Shown here piece by piece: positions 16,586-24,891 of a stretch of 35,231 nt of DNA. This DNA comes from Gammaproteobacteria bacterium (GTDB lineage Bacteria; Pseudomonadota; Gammaproteobacteria; Steroidobacterales; Woeseiaceae): the NCBI GenBank assembly GCA_029863125.1, contig JAOTWB010000001.1, positions 143,605 through 178,835 of the forward strand, given 5' to 3'. The translations under genes were made by a program, and so were the position numbers. The notes under the pieces were generated by a model, which was not told the origin of the DNA, searched no databases, and saw only the letters and a program-made list of their open reading frames with translations. Within the stretch, counting starts at the first letter, position 1; each line of letters opens with the position of its first letter.

Positions 16586-17662
16586 ATGGTCAAGCAGGTA
16601 AGCAAAGTGTCTTCCAACGGCGACCGCCCCCCGAAGCAGGGACGAGTTGTCGGCCGCATGCACAGGGAGTATCGCTACTACAAGGCCCTTCTCGACGATC
16701 CGCGTACGCCAACGACTGCCAAGTGGTTGATCGGCGGCGGCGTGGGTTACCTGTTGCTGCCATTTGACTTAATCCCTGATTTTATCCCGGTCGTCGGCAA
16801 GCTGGACGACATGCTGATCGCACCCGCCATGATCGGCCTGGGCATGAGGCTCGTGCCGGAAGGCGTGAAATCCGAGGACCGAAGCCGCAGCCGCCGCGTC
16901 CGCATTCTTTACGACGATAAATCAATGGGGCCAGTGCTGTTCGAGAGCGAAGCATTGCCTGGCCCTTTCGGTATACGCATCGGTACCTGCGGACGCGACC
17001 CGGAGACACAGGGCCCGGTGTTGTTCCCGTTGCTCGACCTGATGTATGAGTACGGACTGGTGGTCATCACCGATAACAGGCAGGGCCCCGATCGATTCGA
17101 CCTCTACACCCGGCAAGCTGCGACAAACAACGAACCCGCGCCATGCCGATTGCAAATCCAGCTGGACGTCAATTTCCGGCCGTTGCCAATGGTTGCGGCG
17201 ATCATGTACAGCTGTTCTGAATCCAATGGCGCCGACCGGTTCATTAACTCGGACGCTGCTTATGTTGCGTTGCCGAAGGATCTCAAAAACCGGATCGACG
17301 CCTTGCACCTGCGATGGCTGCCCTGTTCCGAGATACATATCGATGCTGTTGTTAATAACGACGGCAGCTTGTCGTGCCCGCGCGATGCGGCGCACGTGGT
17401 TACCGGCGCGCAGTTTATCAACTTGCTCCTAAACGGAGAATGCCGCATCGTCGACAGCAACGCCGCCGCCGTGGACACGTTGTTGACGGAGTTACGCGAG
17501 CATGCGCAACAAGAACAATTCTGCTACGCGCACGAGTGTGTTGACGGCGACCTGATTGCGTGGAACCCCCGGCGAGTTCTGCACATGCCGTCGGTCACGT
17601 CAACGAAAACCCCGCGGTTCATTTATCCCACGAAGTTGAGTGGAGCGTTATTGGGCGAATGA
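16586..17662 (+). CDS. DUF1232 (YkvA-like) domain fused to a TauD/TfdA-like dioxygenase domain
   Basis: A 358-residue fusion. Residues about 33-90 form a DUF1232 domain with the hallmark YLLLPFDLIPDFIPVVGKLDD (split here: YLLLPFDLIPDF at 55-66, IPVVGKLDD at 67-75), normally a short membrane-associated unit. From about 114 the protein follows a TauD-like Fe(II)/2-oxoglutarate dioxygenase: an early YEYGLVVITDN strand, NFRPLP at 196-201, the FINSDAAYVALP segment, and GDLIAWNPRRVLHMP near 321-335. The expected metal-binding His-x-Asp before FRP is Gln192-Leu-Asp194, while the distal His333 remains. So the iron site is altered and it may be non-catalytic or use another ligand set. An excellent GGGAGGTGAT ribosome-binding site precedes ATG 16586. 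Natural partners are unknown. Confidence 0.75.
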   Translation: MVKQVSKVSSNGDRPPKQGRVVGRMHREYRYYKALLDDPRTPTTAKWLIGGGVGYLLLPFDLIPDFIPVVGKLDDMLIAPAMIGLGMRLVPEGVKSEDRSRSRRVRILYDDKSMGPVLFESEALPGPFGIRIGTCGRDPETQGPVLFPLLDLMYEYGLVVITDNRQGPDRFDLYTRQAATNNEPAPCRLQIQLDVNFRPLPMVAAIMYSCSESNGADRFINSDAAYVALPKDLKNRIDALHLRWLPCSEIHIDAVVNNDGSLSCPRDAAHVVTGAQFINLLLNGECRIVDSNAAAVDTLLTELREHAQQEQFCYAHECVDGDLIAWNPRRVLHMPSVTSTKTPRFIYPTKLSGALLGE

Positions 17663-17671
17663 ACAAGCCGC

Positions 17672-18670
17672 TCAGAATATTGTCTTGCGCCAGCTGACCA
17701 GGGCATCCACAAGTTTCGAGTGAGCTTTGACTTCCGGCAACGGCTGTTTCTCGTGCCTGGAAAACATGCCATCCGCTTCACGAAGCATATCGTCTATAGA
17801 GACATACTTCTTTGCATCGTATCGAACGCAGCCGACAAATATCGATATCGAACCGTCGTTGCCATCGTAATGCAGCGAGCCTTTCGCATCCGCACACAAG
17901 CGATTGATCGCGAGCGCTTCATCGAAAGCCACATCTTTCCTGAGCAACACACAGAAATGATAGCCGCCCAAATGTGCTATCGATTGTGCGCTTGGGAAAT
18001 GATTTCTCAAAAGCTCCGCAAAGACCGTCCCCGGTTTTTTCGCGTCGGTATCTCCCTTCGACGAAAACACGTCGCTGATGTCGAACAGCAGCAGCGACAG
18101 CTCACCTGAGTCAGTACTTTTTTCCAGGCACTTCGCCCCGGCGACTATTTGTGCATGGCGATTGGCCAGCCCGGTTTCGGTGTCGACGTTGCTTATCATT
18201 TCACCGACAACCATGTCGGCAAGATTCTTGAGCATGGTCTTTTCGTCATCGCTGAGCCGGCGCGGGACCCTGTCGATGATGCACAGGGTGCCGAGCTTGT
18301 GCCCGTTGGGCGCTTCGAGAGGCGCCCCTGCGTAGAAGCGAATATGTGGCTGTTCGACGACTAAAGGGTTATCGCGAAACCGCGAATCGCGGCGCGCATT
18401 TCGAACTTCGAATACGTCGTCGCCCAATATTGCGTGACCGCAGAAGGAAATGTCGCGGGGCGTCTCTTCGGCATCCAGGCCTTCGGCCGACTTGAACCAT
18501 TGCCGGCAGCCGTCCACCAGACTGATCAGCACAATTGGCATGTCGAAGATTCTTGCCGTGATTCGCGTGTAGCGATCGAAACGATCGTCGCGGGGAGTGT
18601 CCAGGATATTGAGGCTGTGGAGTGTAGCGAGCCTGTCAGCCTCGTTGCGTGGCAATACCGGCGCTTGCAT
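17672..18670 (-). CDS. GAF sensor protein with degenerate GGDEF domain
   Basis: A 332-residue cytoplasmic signalling-type protein. The N-terminal half is a GAF domain of the type that starts with NEADRLATLHSLNILDTPRD and includes LISLVDGCRQWFKS, SFCGHAIL and FYAGAPLEAPNGHKLGTLCI. The C-terminal half resembles a GGDEF domain (ETGLANRHA, LLLFDISD, then LREADGMFSRHEK), but the active-site loop reads GGYHF instead of GGDEF, so diguanylate cyclase activity is unlikely. It may bind a nucleotide or act as a scaffold. The start is ATG 18670, with GGAG a few bases upstream and the family's usual N-terminus; an ATG at 18682 is also in frame. The gene ends ten bases from the converging DUF1232-TauD gene. 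Confidence 0.82.
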   Translation of the reverse strand: MQAPVLPRNEADRLATLHSLNILDTPRDDRFDRYTRITARIFDMPIVLISLVDGCRQWFKSAEGLDAEETPRDISFCGHAILGDDVFEVRNARRDSRFRDNPLVVEQPHIRFYAGAPLEAPNGHKLGTLCIIDRVPRRLSDDEKTMLKNLADMVVGEMISNVDTETGLANRHAQIVAGAKCLEKSTDSGELSLLLFDISDVFSSKGDTDAKKPGTVFAELLRNHFPSAQSIAHLGGYHFCVLLRKDVAFDEALAINRLCADAKGSLHYDGNDGSISIFVGCVRYDAKKYVSIDDMLREADGMFSRHEKQPLPEVKAHSKLVDALVSWRKTIF

Positions 18671-18708
18671 AACAGTCTCCATTTTGGGTCGACACCCTAT
18701 AGATCAGT

Positions 18709-19101
18709 TTAGACCTTTTTCCACAAGACAGCAGCGTTACCGGCCCGACTACCGTATATATTTTTACAGCTGCTCAATAAGTCGGCCGCCTGCATAATTC
18801 GCTGGTCGGCCGGCGCCGCGATCTCTTCGGCTCTGTCGAACGCGCTCTTGCCGAAACCGACAACAACTGCATGAGCGCCCTTGGTGTGTTCCGGGTCCTG
18901 AAAGTGCGAGAAATGGACGATGCGCCCTTCGAATTGATCCTGCTTCGGAAAGCTCGGTATGTGCGGCGTGGAATAGAGGCCGTTGCACACGACGAGGAAA
19001 TCCCAGACTCTTGCAAACGTCTCCTCGAGAAAAGTCTTGGCCGTTATCAGCCCGCCAACCCCTGCTCCGATGATCCCGATCTTCTTTACGTCATCTCTCA
19101 T
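18709..19101 (-). pseudogene. Decayed flavin-containing monooxygenase-like gene
   Basis: The 130-codon frame begins as a flavoprotein, with the FAD-binding KKIGIIGAGVGGLITAKTFL. After only about 30 residues it jumps to a segment that in flavin monooxygenases lies more than 100 residues further on: DFLVVCNGLYSTPHIPSFP, then FEGRIVHFSHFQDPEHTKGA, then the NADPH-binding VVVGFGKSAFDRAEEIAA. After that the frame ends within about 40 residues, where full-length enzymes continue for a further 200 or more. So the gene has lost an internal piece and its C-terminal half. It still has an ATG with AAGG upstream, so a short product could be made, but a working monooxygenase is not possible. Confidence 0.75.
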
Positions 19102-19185
19102 CTGCCTTAAGTGTATGAGAGATTAAGGGCAAATTGCCGGGCTTGCGCCTATGATAGGCTCCCTACGAGTAACGAGGAACCGGCA

Positions 19186-19677
19186 ATGACCAGAAACAGC
19201 ATCATTTCCACACGATGGCTGATCATCGTGATTCTTGGCCTGGCGAGTTTACTGCAGGCTTGCGGAGGCTGGCGCCCCGGCTATGAAACACCGACGGTCA
19301 CCATCAAGTCCTTTCGCGCTTTGCCGTCGCAGGGCGCCCTGCCGAATTTCGAAATCGGCCTGCATGTCGTCAACCCGAACCGCGAGGCGCTTAAACTCCG
19401 CGGCGTGTCGTATACGGTCAGCCTGGGCGGCCATGAGTTGATCAAGGGCGTTGGCAACGAGCTGCCCGTCATTGACGCGTACGGGGAAGGCAGCCTTATG
19501 CTCACGGCGTCGCCGAACCTGTTCGCGGGAATTCGGATCGTTACGGATCTCATGAACGCTTCCAACGAGAGCATTCCTTACAGCCTGGAAGCAAAGCTCG
19601 ACGTCGGCAGGATCGGGCCTGCCATCCGGGTCCGTGATTCCGGACAAATATCGCTGCGGCCATCCGGCCGCCAGTGA
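19186..19677 (+). CDS. LEA14/WHy-type lipoprotein
   Basis: A 163-residue lipoprotein with a signal sequence ending in LLQAC (Cys26 lipidated). The mature part is a single LEA type 2 / WHy domain: VTIKSFRALPSQGALPNFEI, GLHVVNPNREALKLRGVSY, then a C-terminal segment ending in DSGQISL. Such domains are small beta-sandwiches found in periplasmic lipoproteins; no molecular role is firmly known. ATG 19186 is chosen because the lipobox lies at the usual distance and GAGG lies upstream; the frame is open back to 19111. A TATGAT hexamer at 19150-19155 could be its -10 box. It precedes the efflux genes by about 100 bases, with a stem-loop in between, so it may be a separate unit. Confidence 0.85.
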   Translation: MTRNSIISTRWLIIVILGLASLLQACGGWRPGYETPTVTIKSFRALPSQGALPNFEIGLHVVNPNREALKLRGVSYTVSLGGHELIKGVGNELPVIDAYGEGSLMLTASPNLFAGIRIVTDLMNASNESIPYSLEAKLDVGRIGPAIRVRDSGQISLRPSGRQ

Positions 19678-19685
19678 CGCAATGT

Positions 19686-19740
19686 GAAAAACGCCGGCAT
19701 GTCGCGTTACACATCGATACAGACATAGCGCGCGTTTTTC
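19686..19740. terminator. Long imperfect stem-loop, possible terminator
   Basis: GAAAAACGC at 19686-19694 pairs perfectly with GCGTTTTTC at 19732-19740, and inside it ATGTC pairs with GACAT, giving a two-part stem. The T-run is at the 3' side of the stem on the plus strand and the A-run gives the same on the minus strand, so it could stop transcription in both directions or attenuate reading into the efflux operon. Identified by eye, no folding energy computed. Confidence 0.4.
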
Positions 19741-19779
19741 GTCATTATCGAGCCCGAACACCTTTGCGCTGAACAGACT

Positions 19780-20931
19780 ATGACTGAATTCATGGAGCGC
19801 CATGCAGGAGCGCTTCAGCTCATTTTCGTTATCGGCGTGGTCGGCCTGGCGCTGCTGCTGTCGATAAGCCTGAGGCCCGACGCGTCGGGACCAACCCCGG
19901 CTGCCCGTTCCGCTGATGTTGCCGTGTCTGTTATGACGCCGGTCGCTACGCCATTTCGGCCTTCGGTCCGGCTCAATGGCGTTGTGCAGGCGCGCACGGT
20001 CACCCGCATCATCCCGCAGGTCACAGGGCGCGTCATCAAGGTTTCATCGGCGTTTCGTCCCGGCGCCAGCGTCGCCAGGGGCGAGGTAATTGTCGTAATC
20101 GATCCGTCGGATTATGAGCTCGCGGTCGAACGTACCCTCGCGGAAATCGAAGCGGCGCGCAGCGAGCTGACGCGACTCGAAGCCGAAGCCGCGGCAGAGC
20201 GCGAAATCTGGCGCGGCCAATTTCCGGATCGCAAGATTCCGGACCTGATCGCCCGTGTCCCCCAGATTGCCGCATCGAAAGCGCGCATCCGCAGTGGCGA
20301 AGCCGCGCGAGAGGCGGCAGAGCTGGCGCTCAGTCGCACGACCGTACGCGCGCCATTCGACGCCCGCATCCTGGAGACAGAGCTCGACGTAGGCCAGGTC
20401 GTCGGCACCAATGCGGCGGTCGGATCCATGTTCTCGATCGACAGCCTCGAAATCGTCGTGCCGGTGTCGGCCGAGCAGCGCAGACTCATCGGTCCCCTCG
20501 ACGGCCAGCGCGTGTCGATCATCATGCCCACCTCGAATGATGGCGTCATGGACGGCAAGCTCCTGCGGGCTGCCGCCGCCCTCGACGAGCGCACGCGCCT
20601 GGGTACGCTGTACGTGGCGACCGAGAATCCCGACAGGTTGACCGTCGGTGAATTTGTCACGGTCGAGATCGAAGGTCAGGACACCCCCGACTCTTACCGC
20701 GTGCCTGCCTCGGCATTGACATCGCGCGATCGCCTTTGGGTCATTGAGGATGGGCGTCTCGCAGCGCGTAACGTCGACGTGCTGGGTCGCGAAGCCGAGA
20801 TGGCTGTCGTACGGGTATTCGATGACGCCGATGGCGTCGTCGTCTTACCACCTGCAAACGCCCACGTCGGCCTGTCCGTCGTCGCACGAGCGCCCGATGG
20901 CCTGGCGTCCGTCGGCAACGACACAGACTGA
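19780..20931 (+). CDS. RND efflux periplasmic adaptor (membrane fusion protein)
   Basis: A 383-residue adaptor expected to link the inner-membrane RND pump to an outer-membrane channel. It has an N-terminal membrane anchor (about 13-32) without a lipobox, a lipoyl-like half-motif (RVIKVSSAFRPGASVARGEV), a coiled-coil hairpin rich in Glu, Ala and Arg (about 110-180), the second half (TTVRAPFDARILETELDVGQ), and a beta-barrel segment (IVVPVSAEQRRLIG onward). The ATG at 19780 has no strong ribosome-binding site. The RND pump gene starts eight bases after its stop, so the two are surely co-transcribed. No outer-membrane channel gene is present in this window, so the pair probably uses a TolC-like protein encoded elsewhere. 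Substrate unknown. Confidence 0.9.
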   Translation: MTEFMERHAGALQLIFVIGVVGLALLLSISLRPDASGPTPAARSADVAVSVMTPVATPFRPSVRLNGVVQARTVTRIIPQVTGRVIKVSSAFRPGASVARGEVIVVIDPSDYELAVERTLAEIEAARSELTRLEAEAAAEREIWRGQFPDRKIPDLIARVPQIAASKARIRSGEAAREAAELALSRTTVRAPFDARILETELDVGQVVGTNAAVGSMFSIDSLEIVVPVSAEQRRLIGPLDGQRVSIIMPTSNDGVMDGKLLRAAAALDERTRLGTLYVATENPDRLTVGEFVTVEIEGQDTPDSYRVPASALTSRDRLWVIEDGRLAARNVDVLGREAEMAVVRVFDDADGVVVLPPANAHVGLSVVARAPDGLASVGNDTD

Positions 20932-20938
20932 ACGCGCC

Positions 20939-23900
20939 ATGACCGGACCGCATCGCGAAATGAGCCGCGGCCTCATCCTCAGGTTTATCCAGAACCCTGT
21001 GGCTGCAAACCTGCTGATGGTCGTCCTGCTGGTTGGTGGCGCGATTTCGGCCTTTCGCCTGCAGGCCCAGGTGTTCCCCACGATTTCCCCAGGCACCGTA
21101 ACGGTAAGGGTGCCGTTTCCGGGTGCTACCCCGGCCGAAGTCGAGGAAGGCATCACGCGCCGCGTCGAAGAAGCTGTGCTGGGAATTGATGGCGTCAAGC
21201 GCGTCAACTCGACCGCATCCGAAAATATCGGTGTAGTCGTGATCGAGACCAACGACTTCGTGGATCGACAGCTTGTGAAGGACGATGTCGAATCGGCCGT
21301 CGATCGACTCAGCGATTTCCCGCCCGCGAATGCCGAGAAACCTGTTGTTACTGCCCCCAAACCGACGGGCGGTGTCGTCACGTTGGCGGTGGTCGGCGAT
21401 GTCGGGCCCCTCGCGCTGCGTCGCGCCGCCGAGCAGATTGAACGAGATCTCCTCACGCAACCCGGCGTGTCGCTCGTCTCATTGAGCGGCGATCGCGATT
21501 ACGAAATTTCGATCGAAGTGAGCGAAGATACACTCAGGCGCTACGACATGACGTTCGGCGATGTCGCTACTGCTGTGCGACAGTCGTCGCTGGACCTCGC
21601 CGGTGGTTCGATCGCTTCCGATTCCGGTGAGGTTCTGCTGCGCACCAACAAGAAGCGGCAAACAGGCGCTGAGTTTGAAACAATCGTCGTGCGCACTTTG
21701 CCGGATGGTTCAGTGATCACGCTGGCGGATGTCGCCGAGGTGCGCGACGGATTCGTGCGCGAGCAGCTCGTCAACCTGTACAACGGTCGGCCGGCTGTGT
21801 TTGTCGACGTCGAACGGGCTGAAGCCGAGGACGTACTCAAGGTCAAGGCAGCCGTTGATGCTTTCCTTGCCGATTACGTGCCGCCACCCGGCATGGAACT
21901 CGTCGAATTCCGAGATCAAACCCAGTATCTGCGTGAGCGCGTCAACCTGCTTCTGAGAAACGGTCTGTTCGGGTTCGCGCTGGTGTTTACGTTTCTCGTA
22001 CTGATGGTCGACCTGAAGCTCGCTGTCTGGGTCAGCGTCGGTATTGCGACGGCGTTCATGGGTGGTTTCCTGCTGTTCGGTGCCCTTGGAGTAACCATTA
22101 CGATGATTTCACTGTTCGGCCTGATCATCGTGCTCGGTCTCGTCGTCGACGACGCCATCGTGATCGGTGAGAACATCGACTCGGAGCGCCAGCACGGCTG
22201 GAGCGGCGAGATAGCCGCCAATCGCGGCGCGCATGGCGTCATGGCTCCGGTTGTTGTCGGCGTGCTCACCTCGGTGGCGGCTTTCGCGCCGCTACTCGTG
22301 ACGGGAGGTACTTTCGGCGACATTACGCGCGCTATTCCACTGGTCGTCATCAGCGTGTTGCTCATGTCGATGCTCGAGGCATTCTGCATCCTGCCTTCGC
22401 ACCTGAGCCACGGCGGGTCCTGGTCGCGCGGCCTGATCGCGACAATTCAGCAGCGCATTGCGGCGGGCGTGCAGCGAATCCGCGACGAGTTTGTTGAGCC
22501 CGGCGTCACGCTCTCCGCTCGCTGGCGATATGCGACCGTGGCGCTTGCCGCCGCTTTTTTCATACTCTGCATCAGCCTCGTACAGAACGGCCAGGTGCGC
22601 TTTATCTTCTTCCCGCAGATTGAAGGCAATAACATCTCGGCATCGCTGACGATGCCGGAAGGCACGCCGTTCGAGCGCACCGATGCCGCGGTACGATTCA
22701 TCACTGCGGCGGCTTATACGGTTGCCGATACCGTGCGCGAAGAGAACGGCGAGGAACTCTTCGTGTCGGTCACGTCGACCAGCGGCGGCAATGCGTCACA
22801 AGGCGGCGGACCCGGCGCACAATCCGGATTCAATACAGCCGAGAATATGGGCCAGATCCGCATCGAGCTGACGCCATTCGGCAAACGGCGCATGCCTGCG
22901 GCTGAAATCGAACGCCGGTGGCGTGCCGCAGTCGGCGACATCGAGGGCGCCGAACGCGTGACCATCTCGTCGAGCGTCACACGCTTTGGCGACGACGTCG
23001 ACTACGAACTCGCGCACCAGGACGAGAATCAGCTAATCGCTGCCGCGGAAAGTATGAAGGAGCATCTGCGGCGAATCGAAGGTGTCAACGAAATCGAGGA
23101 CAGTTTCGATCTCGGTAAACGACAGCTGGTATTCGAGATGACGCCGGCCGGTTCTGCCGCCGGCCTGCGCCCGGCCGACGTTGCGGTACAGGTACGCCAG
23201 GGTTTCTTCGGTGAGGAAGTGCAGCGCATCCAGCGCGGCCGCGAGGAGATTCGGGTATATGTGCGTTACCCCGAGTCAGCGCGTGCCGACCTCGAGTCGC
23301 TGGATGACTTCCGCGTCAGCCTGCCGAGCGGGGATCGTGCGCCGCTGCTGACAGTTGCGAGCGTCGAAGAAAGTCGCGCTTACTCGTCGATTGAGCGCAT
23401 CGATGGCCGCCGCGTTGTCACTGTGAGCGCCAACGTCGATGAAACAATCTCGACACCCAATATCGCCAACGCGAGGATCCTCGAGTCGGTCATGCCTGAA
23501 CTCCAACGCGATTTCCCCGGTCTGCGCTGGGTGCAGGCGGGATCGACCCGTGAGCAGAATGAGGATCTCGCCGACATCGGCAGCGCCTTTGTCATCGTGT
23601 TACTGATAATTTACGCAATGATCGCCACGCAGCTACGCTCCTACCTGCAGCCGCTGGCGATTCTCGTCTCGATTCCACTCGGAGTCGCCGGCGCAATCCT
23701 GGGGCACCTCGTGCTCGGTTTTCCGCTCTCGTTTATCTCGATCTTCGGCATCGTGGCACTTGCCGGCGTCGCCGTGAACGCTTCGGTCGTGCTCGTCGAC
23801 CTGTACAATCGGCGCCGCAGAGAAGGCCTCGATCCCATCGAAGCGGCGGCCTCGGCGGCGGCGCGACGATTCCGCCCAATCGTGCTCACGACAATGACAA

Positions 23901-24103
23901 CGGCCATGGGCCTGACGCCGCTGCTGTTCGAGAAAAGCCCGCAGGCACAGTTCCTGATACCGATGGGCGTAAGCCTGGGATTCGGCATCGTCGTGTCGGG
24001 ATTCATGGTTATTTTCGTTACACCCGCCGTCGCCGTGATCATCGAAGATCTACGGGGCTATCGGCCGGCCGAGGAGCTTGCCACCGAATCCGTTCCTGGT
24101 TAG
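20939..24103 (+). CDS. RND family efflux transporter, inner-membrane pump
   Basis: A 1054-residue proton-driven pump of the AcrB/MexB superfamily. It shows the first transmembrane helix (LILRFIQNPVAANLLMVVLL), two large periplasmic loops, and the TM4 proton-relay motif GLVVDDAIVIGENID with Asp404 and Asp405. The second half repeats the layout, with VIVLLIIYAMIATQLRSYLQ, PLAILVSIPLGVAGAILGHL and TTAMGLTPLLF. The frame is open further 5' and overlaps the adaptor gene, but ATG 20939 after the adaptor stop gives the normal cytoplasmic N-terminus; ATG 20960 (MSRGLILRF) is an alternative. The sequence is closer to the multidrug/hydrophobe branch than to the heavy-metal branch, but the substrate is not deducible. 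Its stop overlaps the end of the next minus-strand gene by four bases. Confidence 0.93.
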   Translation: MTGPHREMSRGLILRFIQNPVAANLLMVVLLVGGAISAFRLQAQVFPTISPGTVTVRVPFPGATPAEVEEGITRRVEEAVLGIDGVKRVNSTASENIGVVVIETNDFVDRQLVKDDVESAVDRLSDFPPANAEKPVVTAPKPTGGVVTLAVVGDVGPLALRRAAEQIERDLLTQPGVSLVSLSGDRDYEISIEVSEDTLRRYDMTFGDVATAVRQSSLDLAGGSIASDSGEVLLRTNKKRQTGAEFETIVVRTLPDGSVITLADVAEVRDGFVREQLVNLYNGRPAVFVDVERAEAEDVLKVKAAVDAFLADYVPPPGMELVEFRDQTQYLRERVNLLLRNGLFGFALVFTFLVLMVDLKLAVWVSVGIATAFMGGFLLFGALGVTITMISLFGLIIVLGLVVDDAIVIGENIDSERQHGWSGEIAANRGAHGVMAPVVVGVLTSVAAFAPLLVTGGTFGDITRAIPLVVISVLLMSMLEAFCILPSHLSHGGSWSRGLIATIQQRIAAGVQRIRDEFVEPGVTLSARWRYATVALAAAFFILCISLVQNGQVRFIFFPQIEGNNISASLTMPEGTPFERTDAAVRFITAAAYTVADTVREENGEELFVSVTSTSGGNASQGGGPGAQSGFNTAENMGQIRIELTPFGKRRMPAAEIERRWRAAVGDIEGAERVTISSSVTRFGDDVDYELAHQDENQLIAAAESMKEHLRRIEGVNEIEDSFDLGKRQLVFEMTPAGSAAGLRPADVAVQVRQGFFGEEVQRIQRGREEIRVYVRYPESARADLESLDDFRVSLPSGDRAPLLTVASVEESRAYSSIERIDGRRVVTVSANVDETISTPNIANARILESVMPELQRDFPGLRWVQAGSTREQNEDLADIGSAFVIVLLIIYAMIATQLRSYLQPLAILVSIPLGVAGAILGHLVLGFPLSFISIFGIVALAGVAVNASVVLVDLYNRRRREGLDPIEAAASAAARRFRPIVLTTMTTAMGLTPLLFEKSPQAQFLIPMGVSLGFGIVVSGFMVIFVTPAVAVIIEDLRGYRPAEELATESVPG

Positions 24104-24315
24104 TCGGGCTGCTTGCTCTTCAGAGCATCGACCAGGAAGTGGCCCGTGCTGTTGTACGGATCGCAGTCTTCACCGTAAGACTCATCGACCTGCAGCGAGG
24201 CGACGTCGATCATCTCGATAACAGGCGTTTTGCTGTCACGCAATTTTTCGAGGTTGACTTTCGTTCTTGACAACTGCGCGGGCGCCCTTTGAGTCGCTTT
24301 GTTTTCGCTTGACAT
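24100..24315 (-). CDS. Small hypothetical protein
   Basis: A 71-residue acidic protein, not recognised. The N-terminal half is basic and polar (NKATQRAPAQLSRTKVNLEK) and the C-terminal half acidic with one cysteine (DESYGEDCDPYNSTGHFLVD). There is no signal peptide or membrane segment. ATG 24315 is preceded by GGGAG about 20 bases away and a GAGAG closer by, so initiation is uncertain; the frame is open further upstream to 24429. Its last bases overlap the end of the RND gene. Coding is likely but not certain. Confidence 0.5.
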   Translation of the reverse strand: MSSENKATQRAPAQLSRTKVNLEKLRDSKTPVIEMIDVASLQVDESYGEDCDPYNSTGHFLVDALKSKQPD

Positions 24316-24472
24316 AATAGTGTCTCTCACACTCCCTGCCACAACACCATCGTATGCCTGCGCCGAGCCGCTGTGAATACTTTCCGTCGGATCACAGCTA
24401 CCGCTGGTCGGAAAAACGCCTGCGATCACTGCAAATCGCCCGCTTATTGTTAAAGACGAACATTTCTGTGAG

Positions 24473-24514
24473 ACGTTGTTCCGCTTCGCTCCACGACTCA
24501 GCGCAACGTTTTTT
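24473..24514 (+). terminator. Possible rho-independent terminator
   Basis: ACGTTG at 24473-24478 pairs with CAACGT at 24504-24509, and inside it CGCT (24482-24485) pairs with AGCG (24500-24503). A run of six T follows at 24509-24514 on the plus strand. It could end transcripts reading out of the RND operon before the gene at 24562. The loop is long and there is an asymmetric bulge, so the call is moderate. Confidence 0.4.
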
Positions 24515-24561
24515 GAACACGCTCCTGCTAAGTTGAAAGCTCACGAAGGAGGAAACGACCG

Positions 24562-24891
24562 ATGGCGTTACTGGCAAAGTTGAACGGAAATCCGGGGACA
24601 GGCACAAAGATTAGGAACAACAGCTATCGCGGTGTTCAGGTTGTCGTACAGAAGAACGACTGTTGCCGGGCTGCTGCAGCCATTGCCGACAAACGATTCC
24701 TCATTGATCAAGTACCGAAGCTGCCGCTGACCGATTGCAGTGCCGACAGCTGTCGCTGCGCGTACGAGCGCTTTGATGAGCGGCGCGCAGATACCAGGCG
24801 TGCTTCGGATATAGGGTATGACATGGCCAGCCAGCTTCGCGCGGTTGACAATCGATCGGGCACTTCACACGGTCGGCGAAGCGAGGACTGA
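24562..24891 (+). CDS. Small cysteine-containing protein of unknown function
   Basis: A 109-residue soluble protein with Cys at 34, 35, 59, 64 and 66. The second cluster, DCSADSCRCAYERFDERRAD, is followed by an Arg-rich TRRASDIGYD stretch; small proteins with a CxC-x-Y...DRR-like pattern occur in gammaproteobacteria, but I know no function for them. The spacing of the cysteines could bind a metal, which is inference. The start has one of the strongest ribosome-binding sites of the window (AAGGAGG, 9 bases before ATG 24562). Its 3' end overlaps the converging EcsC-family gene by 27 bases. Confidence 0.75.
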   Translation: MALLAKLNGNPGTGTKIRNNSYRGVQVVVQKNDCCRAAAAIADKRFLIDQVPKLPLTDCSADSCRCAYERFDERRADTRRASDIGYDMASQLRAVDNRSGTSHGRRSED

